11,949 nt of DNA from Desulfobulbus sp. GTDB lineage: Bacteria; Desulfobacterota; Desulfobulbia; Desulfobulbales; Desulfobulbaceae. Within the stretch, counting starts at the first letter, position 1. Each line of letters starts with the position of its first letter. Shown here piece by piece: positions 7,865 to 11,949 of this stretch. Position numbers and translations under genes: made by a program. The stretch covers positions 1 through 11,949 of the forward strand of contig JAUWAH010000027.1 of the NCBI GenBank assembly GCA_030602145.1, read 5' to 3'. Below the pieces are notes generated by a model. It made no database searches and was not told the origin of the DNA. It was given only the letters and a program-made list of their open reading frames with translations.

Positions 7865-9418
7865 TCACAGCGTGTTCTCGTCCGGGTCGCCGGAGCCGCT
7901 ATGCGCCAGAACCGACCGGTTGCGACCGCTGTTCTTGGCCTCGTAGAGGGCCTGGTCGGCCAGGCCAATCAACTCCCGGGGAGAGGGGCGATCCCGACGC
8001 GGTCCGGTGGCGGCGATGCCGATGCTCACCGTGACCCGGATGGGGTCCGTGGGCTCGCCGAAGGGGTGCCGTTCAACCATGCGGCGGATCTTTTCGGCCA
8101 CGATCATGGCCTCGTCGGGCCCGGTTTCCGGCAGGATGACGGCGAATTCCTCGCCGCCGTAGCGGGCCAGCAGGTCGTAATTGCGCAGCTTGGCGGCGGT
8201 TTGCAGGCAGAATTCCCTGAGCACCGCATCGCCGACCTGGTGGCCGCGGCTGTCGTTGATCGATTTGAACCGGTCGATGTCCACCATCAACAGGGAGAGG
8301 TTGGAGTCGTTGTCGGCGGCCCGGTCCAGTTCCCGGTCCAGCGCGGCGCGGAAATGGCGGTGGTTGGCCATGCCGGTCAGGTCGTCGATGTTGGCCAGTT
8401 GTTCGAGCAGTGCATTCTTGTGGCTCAGTTCATCCTGTAACTGTTCGAGCCTCTGTTTTGAACGGACCAGTTCCCGGTTCATGGCCTCGTAGGACAGATG
8501 CAACTGGGTGAGCCGCTGGTTGGCTTCCTCGAGGATCTCAGCCACCGATCTGGTCGGGGCCAGATCGAGTCCGAAACTGTGGGCGGATGCATCGATGGCC
8601 TCGGCGATCCGGCCGACAATGGCATCCAGCGCCCGGTCGTCCAGCCCGAGCAGCTTCCGGGCCTGGAGCCGGAAACTCTGGTGGATGACCTCCGGCGTCG
8701 GCGAGGTGAAGATCGCCGCCAGGAGATCGGCGAGGTGGACAATCCTGACGACCCGGGCCTCGTGTTCGTCCGTGCCGGGGTAAGCGGCCGGATCGTGATG
8801 ATGACGGATGGCGATCCGGTACAGGTCCGGCAGGCCCCACCTCCCGGCGATCTCCTCGCCGATATGACCATGGGCGACGCCCAGGTGGTGGCTCTCCTCT
8901 GCCTCCTCGATGTCATCCCAACTCTTGCCGGCCGCCTGCAGAGCCTGCTGGTACTGACCGGGAATGGCGGCGGCCAGCGCCAACTGGCCGATGTTGCTGA
9001 GCAGGCCGGCAATGAACGCCTCCTCCCTATCAGCCTGCGGCAGATGCTCGGCGATCACCCTGGCGGCCACGGCTCCGGCCAGTGATCGTTTCCAGAACCG
9101 GTCGAAGTCGAAGAGCGCGTTTTTCTTTTCGGGCAGGGTGAAGAAGGAGAAGGAAAGCACGATGCTGCGCACCGCATTGACGCCCAGCATGGTGACCGCC
9201 TGCTGGATCGATCCGATCCGGCGGGGCAGGCCGTAGAAGGAGGAATTGACCACGCGGAGCAGCTTGGCGGACAGGGCCATGTCCCGGGCGACCAGGTCGG
9301 CGATCTCGGCCAGGTGGGTCTCTTCGTCGGCGGTCAAGGCAAGCAGCCTGCTGGCCACCACCGGCAGGGTCGGCAGATCGGGGGAGGCGAGGATGACGGT
9401 GCGCAGATCGATGGCCAT
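7865..9418 (-). CDS. HDOD-GGDEF protein, predicted diguanylate cyclase
   Basis: A 517-residue protein if started at the ATG 9416-9418 (M-A-I-D-L-R), which gives the usual N-terminus of an HDOD domain. The frame stays open to 9625, but those residues are low-complexity and a good promoter lies inside them, so I reject longer starts. HDOD spans about residues 12-215. It has family motifs (NSSFYGLP at 58-65, ML/GVNAVRS) but Ser-Asn at 141-142 where a catalytic HD enzyme has His-Asp, as expected for this non-catalytic sensory/regulatory module. A coiled-coil-like linker (about 297-342) leads to GGDEF (343-505): metal Asp in MVDIDRF, active-site GGEEF at 421-425, and an intact inhibitory I-site RNYD at 412-415, five residues before GGEEF. 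It should make c-di-GMP from two GTP in the cytoplasm with product inhibition. It has no REC domain, so it is not directly phospho-controlled. No Shine-Dalgarno is visible at the chosen start. Confidence 0.93.
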   Translation of the reverse strand: MAIDLRTVILASPDLPTLPVVASRLLALTADEETHLAEIADLVARDMALSAKLLRVVNSSFYGLPRRIGSIQQAVTMLGVNAVRSIVLSFSFFTLPEKKNALFDFDRFWKRSLAGAVAARVIAEHLPQADREEAFIAGLLSNIGQLALAAAIPGQYQQALQAAGKSWDDIEEAEESHHLGVAHGHIGEEIAGRWGLPDLYRIAIRHHHDPAAYPGTDEHEARVVRIVHLADLLAAIFTSPTPEVIHQSFRLQARKLLGLDDRALDAIVGRIAEAIDASAHSFGLDLAPTRSVAEILEEANQRLTQLHLSYEAMNRELVRSKQRLEQLQDELSHKNALLEQLANIDDLTGMANHRHFRAALDRELDRAADNDSNLSLLMVDIDRFKSINDSRGHQVGDAVLREFCLQTAAKLRNYDLLARYGGEEFAVILPETGPDEAMIVAEKIRRMVERHPFGEPTDPIRVTVSIGIAATGPRRDRPSPRELIGLADQALYEAKNSGRNRSVLAHSGSGDPDENTL

Positions 9419-9482
9419 GGGCAACGAACAGGGTGTTGGGGCGTATGGCGCGGTCGGCCATTGTGCCGGAAATGGAGTATCT

Positions 9483-9497
9483 TCCCCAATCTGGGGA
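9483..9497 (-). other. Small stem-loop at the predicted 5' end of the diguanylate cyclase transcript
   Basis: The minus strand reads TCCCCA-GAT-TGGGGA, a perfect 6-bp stem with a 3-nt loop. It begins about 8 nt after the transcription start expected from the promoter at 9512-9541. It could be a 5' stabilising hairpin or a protein operator. It is followed by no U tract, so it does not look like a terminator. Confidence 0.35.
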
Positions 9498-9511
9498 GAA
9501 GAATTTTTACC

Positions 9512-9541
9512 AGTATAGCACCTGTCCGACATCCCGGTCAA
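9512..9541 (-). promoter_or_regulatory. Sigma70-type promoter upstream of the HDOD-GGDEF gene
   Basis: On the minus strand, TTGACC (9536-9541, 5 of 6 with TTGACA) and TATACT (9512-9517, 5 of 6 with TATAAT) are separated by 18 nt. Transcription would start near 9505, leaving a leader of about 88 nt before the ATG at 9418. This AT-rich spot stands out in the 291-nt gap between the two genes, which otherwise holds only the small stem-loop at 9483-9497 and no convincing terminator for the upstream kinase gene. It probably drives the cyclase, HPt, giant kinase and HD-GYP genes together. Read-through from the upstream kinase cannot be excluded. Confidence 0.6.
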
Positions 9542-9709
9542 ATAGCCGCTCGATCCGACCCCGAACTCTTGATCAGGAGCAGCAGGCAGGGAACGGAATC
9601 GGGATTTCCGGGTGAATCCGCACACAGCCGGTGTTGGCGCCGGATGACCATGGTGTGGGTCAATGCAGCGTATGCTGCCACCTCCAGCTCTCCGAGTGAA
9701 AGAGGTTTT

Positions 9710-11949
9710 TCACCGGGGCTCGATGAGCCCAGCCAGGGCGTGCCGGAGCGTCACCACCTGCGGGGCGACCCCGGCGACATCGTCAAGGCTGGCGCGGAAA
9801 TCGATCTCCTCGGCCTGGTCGGCGAGGTGGTCGAGGCCGCACTGGAGCAGCGTCCCCTTAATGGCGTGGGCGGCCTCGGACAGGGCATGGCCGTCGTTGT
9901 CGGCCAGGGCCGTCTCCATCCTGTCGAGATTGTCGGCGAAGCTCAGCCGGGCGGCGGTCACCAGCCGGTCGACCTGGTCGGGTTGCAGGCCGGTGGCCCG
10001 ATGGATGTGGTTGGTGATCCGATCCAGGGTCAGCTCGGCCGGTGAGATCGGGGCTTGCGGTTCGACGTCCGTCTTCGGGCTGTGGGCGGCCGGCAGGGCA
10101 AGCGACCACAGTGCCTCGGCCAACTGATTCGGTTGGAAGGGTTTGGTGAGGTAGCCGTCCATGCCGGCGTCCAGGCACATCTGCCGATCTTCGCCCATGG
10201 CGTGGGCGGTCATGGCGATGATCGGCACATGGCCGCCGCGCAGTCTGGGATCGAGCAGGCCGAGCAACTCCCTGGGCAGGTCGTCCTTGACCGGCAGCCG
10301 CAGTTCCAGGGCGCGGATGGCCCGGGTGGCGGCCAGGCCGTCCATCTCCGGCATCTGCACATCCATGAGCACCACATCGAAGGTGTCCTCGGCCAGGGCG
10401 AGGAGGGCCTGCATCCCGTTGGCGGCGGTGGTCACCCGGTGATCCTTTTCCAGCATCATGGAGGCGACATCGCGGTTGACCTCGTTGTCGTCGACCACCA
10501 GGATCCGCAGCGAGGCAACCACCCGGTTCCGATGGTCAAGCTTGGAGCCATCAAGGGGTTCGGCAAGATCGTCGGCGCAGGGGACCAGGGGCAGGACCAG
10601 GTGGAAGGTGCTGCCGACCCGTTCCCGGCTCTCGACCCACATGGTTCCGCCCATGAGGGTGGTCAGTTGCCGGCTGATGGCCAGTCCCAGGCCGGTGCCG
10701 CCGAATCGGCGCGCATAGGAGCTGTCGGCCTGTTCGAAACTCTTGAAGATGTCCACGATCTTCTCGGGGGCGATGCCGATGCCGGTGTCGGCGACGCTGA
10801 AATGAAGGCCGATCGAGTCGGCCGACTCCGGGTGGTGCTCGGCTGGCTCCACCCGGATGGTGACCGAGCCGCTGCCGGTGAATTTGACCGCGTTGGCGGT
10901 CAGGTTGAGCAGGATCTGGTGCAGGCGGAGATCGTCGCCGATCACCGCCATGGGAACGGCCGGGTCCCTGATCACCTCGAGGCGCAACCCCTTTTCCACC
11001 GCCGGCACGTTCATGATCGAAACCAGCTTCTCCAGCAGCCGATCGAGCCGGAAGGGCCGCTGGTCGAGCTGCAACTGGCCGGCCTCGATCTTGGAGAAGT
11101 CGAGGATGTCGTTGAGGATGCCAAGCAAACTCTCCGCCGACTGCTTGACGGTACGGAGCAGCCGCTGCTGCTGGTCGAGATGGCGGGCCTCCAGGGCCAG
11201 GTGGGTCATGCCGAGGATGGCGTTCATCGGCGTGCGGATCTCGTGACTCATGTTGGCCAGAAACCGGCTCTTGGCCTGGCTGGCCGCCTCGGCCTGCTCG
11301 GCCCGCTTGCGGTCGGTGACATCGAGATACACCACCATCAGGAAACGTTTGCCTTGGGTACCGATGAACCGGCCGTAAATGGAGCAGGCCCGGATGGAGC
11401 CGTCCCGGCGCCGGAGGGGGGCGTCGAAGGCGGCGGCATAATGATTGGTGCCCACAAGATCGAGAAGGCTGCTCCTGTCCTCGGGATTGGCCCATAGCCC
11501 GATCTCCAGTTCGTTGCGCCCGGCTGTCTCCTCGCGGCTGTAGCCGAAAGTGTGGTACCAGGCATCGTTGCGGATAACCCCCCAATTGTCGGCCTCGCTG
11601 GAAAAGGCAATGGGCACCGGCGCCGACTGAAAGAGCTGGGTGAAGTTGTTGGTGCTCTCGGTGAGGGCCTCCAGGGCGCGTTTGTACTCGGTGATATCCT
11701 CATAAGCACCAAGCACGCCGTAGATGGCGCCGGTGCTGTCGCACAGGGGAATCTTGGAGGTGCGCAGCCAGAGTTGCCGGCCGTCGGGAGTTGTCTGCAG
11801 CTCCTCGAAATTGAGGATGGCCTGGCCGGTTTCGATCACCCTCCGGTCGTCGGCCTGATACCTCCTGGCCTGTTCGGCCCAGATCAGGTTGAAGTCGTCC
11901 AGACCGATGAGACTCTCCGGGCTGGCATGGCCGGCATCCCGGGCGAACA
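9710..11949 (-). CDS. Hybrid histidine kinase, PAS-PAS-HisKA-HATPase-REC-HPt (5' end missing)
   Basis: The frame is open to the right edge and ends at TGA 9710-9712; 745 residues are visible and the start is off-window. A GTG at 11839 falls inside a PAS domain and is not a start. In visible numbering: end of PAS1 (about 1-88, with [14 protein letters not shown]); PAS2 about 100-213; HisKA with H235 ([10 protein letters not shown]); HATPase with N-box [14 protein letters not shown] and GGTGLGL; REC with D529 ([11 protein letters not shown]) and K602; HPt about 635-740 with H694 and K697 (HAIKG). REC carries an insert of roughly 17 residues between helix 3 and strand 4 (around 547-571). No TM segment is seen in the visible part, so membrane anchoring, if any, is upstream. 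All relay residues are intact. It is separated from the cyclase gene by 291 nt with its own promoter, so it may be an independent unit, but it could feed the same HPt and REC partners. Confidence 0.95.
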   Translation of the reverse strand, partial: FARDAGHASPESLIGLDDFNLIWAEQARRYQADDRRVIETGQAILNFEELQTTPDGRQLWLRTSKIPLCDSTGAIYGVLGAYEDITEYKRALEALTESTNNFTQLFQSAPVPIAFSSEADNWGVIRNDAWYHTFGYSREETAGRNELEIGLWANPEDRSSLLDLVGTNHYAAAFDAPLRRRDGSIRACSIYGRFIGTQGKRFLMVVYLDVTDRKRAEQAEAASQAKSRFLANMSHEIRTPMNAILGMTHLALEARHLDQQQRLLRTVKQSAESLLGILNDILDFSKIEAGQLQLDQRPFRLDRLLEKLVSIMNVPAVEKGLRLEVIRDPAVPMAVIGDDLRLHQILLNLTANAVKFTGSGSVTIRVEPAEHHPESADSIGLHFSVADTGIGIAPEKIVDIFKSFEQADSSYARRFGGTGLGLAISRQLTTLMGGTMWVESRERVGSTFHLVLPLVPCADDLAEPLDGSKLDHRNRVVASLRILVVDDNEVNRDVASMMLEKDHRVTTAANGMQALLALAEDTFDVVLMDVQMPEMDGLAATRAIRALELRLPVKDDLPRELLGLLDPRLRGGHVPIIAMTAHAMGEDRQMCLDAGMDGYLTKPFQPNQLAEALWSLALPAAHSPKTDVEPQAPISPAELTLDRITNHIHRATGLQPDQVDRLVTAARLSFADNLDRMETALADNDGHALSEAAHAIKGTLLQCGLDHLADQAEEIDFRASLDDVAGVAPQVVTLRHALAGLIEPR

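Noticed and set aside
9030..9461. Minus-strand frame starting at ATG 9461 that overlaps the start of the cyclase gene
   Set aside because: It is out of frame with the HDOD domain, is Arg/Pro/Gly-rich with no family motif, and has no ribosome site at a usable distance.
9665..9678. GCAGC-GTAT-GCTGC hairpin just after the second kinase's stop codon
   Set aside because: The stem is only 5 bp with no U tract, so it is too weak to call a terminator.
11837..11839. GTG at 11839 as the start of the second kinase
   Set aside because: The frame continues without a stop to the window edge and the upstream residues complete a PAS domain, so the true start is outside the window.

Overview
This window is almost entirely signal-transduction genes. 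It is GC-rich, densely packed and free of insertion sequences, CRISPR arrays, tRNA or rRNA. The protein types (very large hybrid kinases with Cache/GAF/PAS sensors, HDOD-GGDEF and REC-HD-GYP proteins) suggest a free-living Gram-negative environmental bacterium. A Desulfobacterota ('Deltaproteobacteria') origin is my best guess, but it rests on family resemblance only and was not tested.

Layout, left to right. At 2-574 (+) is the 3' part of a serine hydrolase of the class A beta-lactamase / D,D-peptidase fold. It faces tail to tail, 16 nt apart, a run of minus-strand genes that fills the rest of the window. In transcription order these are: a hybrid histidine kinase (PAS-PAS-HisKA-HATPase-REC-HPt) whose start lies beyond the right edge (9710-11949); an HDOD-GGDEF diguanylate cyclase (7865-9418); a small stand-alone HPt protein (7392-7793); a giant membrane hybrid kinase of about 1,894 residues (1692-7376); and a REC-HD-GYP response regulator, a predicted c-di-GMP phosphodiesterase (591-1688). 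The last three are spaced 15 and 3 nt apart, so they are almost certainly co-transcribed. A near-consensus sigma70-type promoter at 9512-9541 probably starts this unit and also shows that the cyclase start is shorter than the longest open frame.

Working model (inference): periplasmic and cytoplasmic cues sensed by the giant kinase, and perhaps by the second kinase, feed a phosphorelay. The separate HPt protein could carry phosphate to the REC domain of the HD-GYP enzyme. The same operon makes a c-di-GMP synthase with an intact product-inhibition site, so the locus can both build and remove c-di-GMP.

Nothing here is clearly a new class of system. The points most worth a second look are the tandem periplasmic sensors of the giant kinase, a slippery A8 tract with a strong downstream stem-loop inside its second PAS domain, and the pairing of cyclase and phosphodiesterase around one relay.
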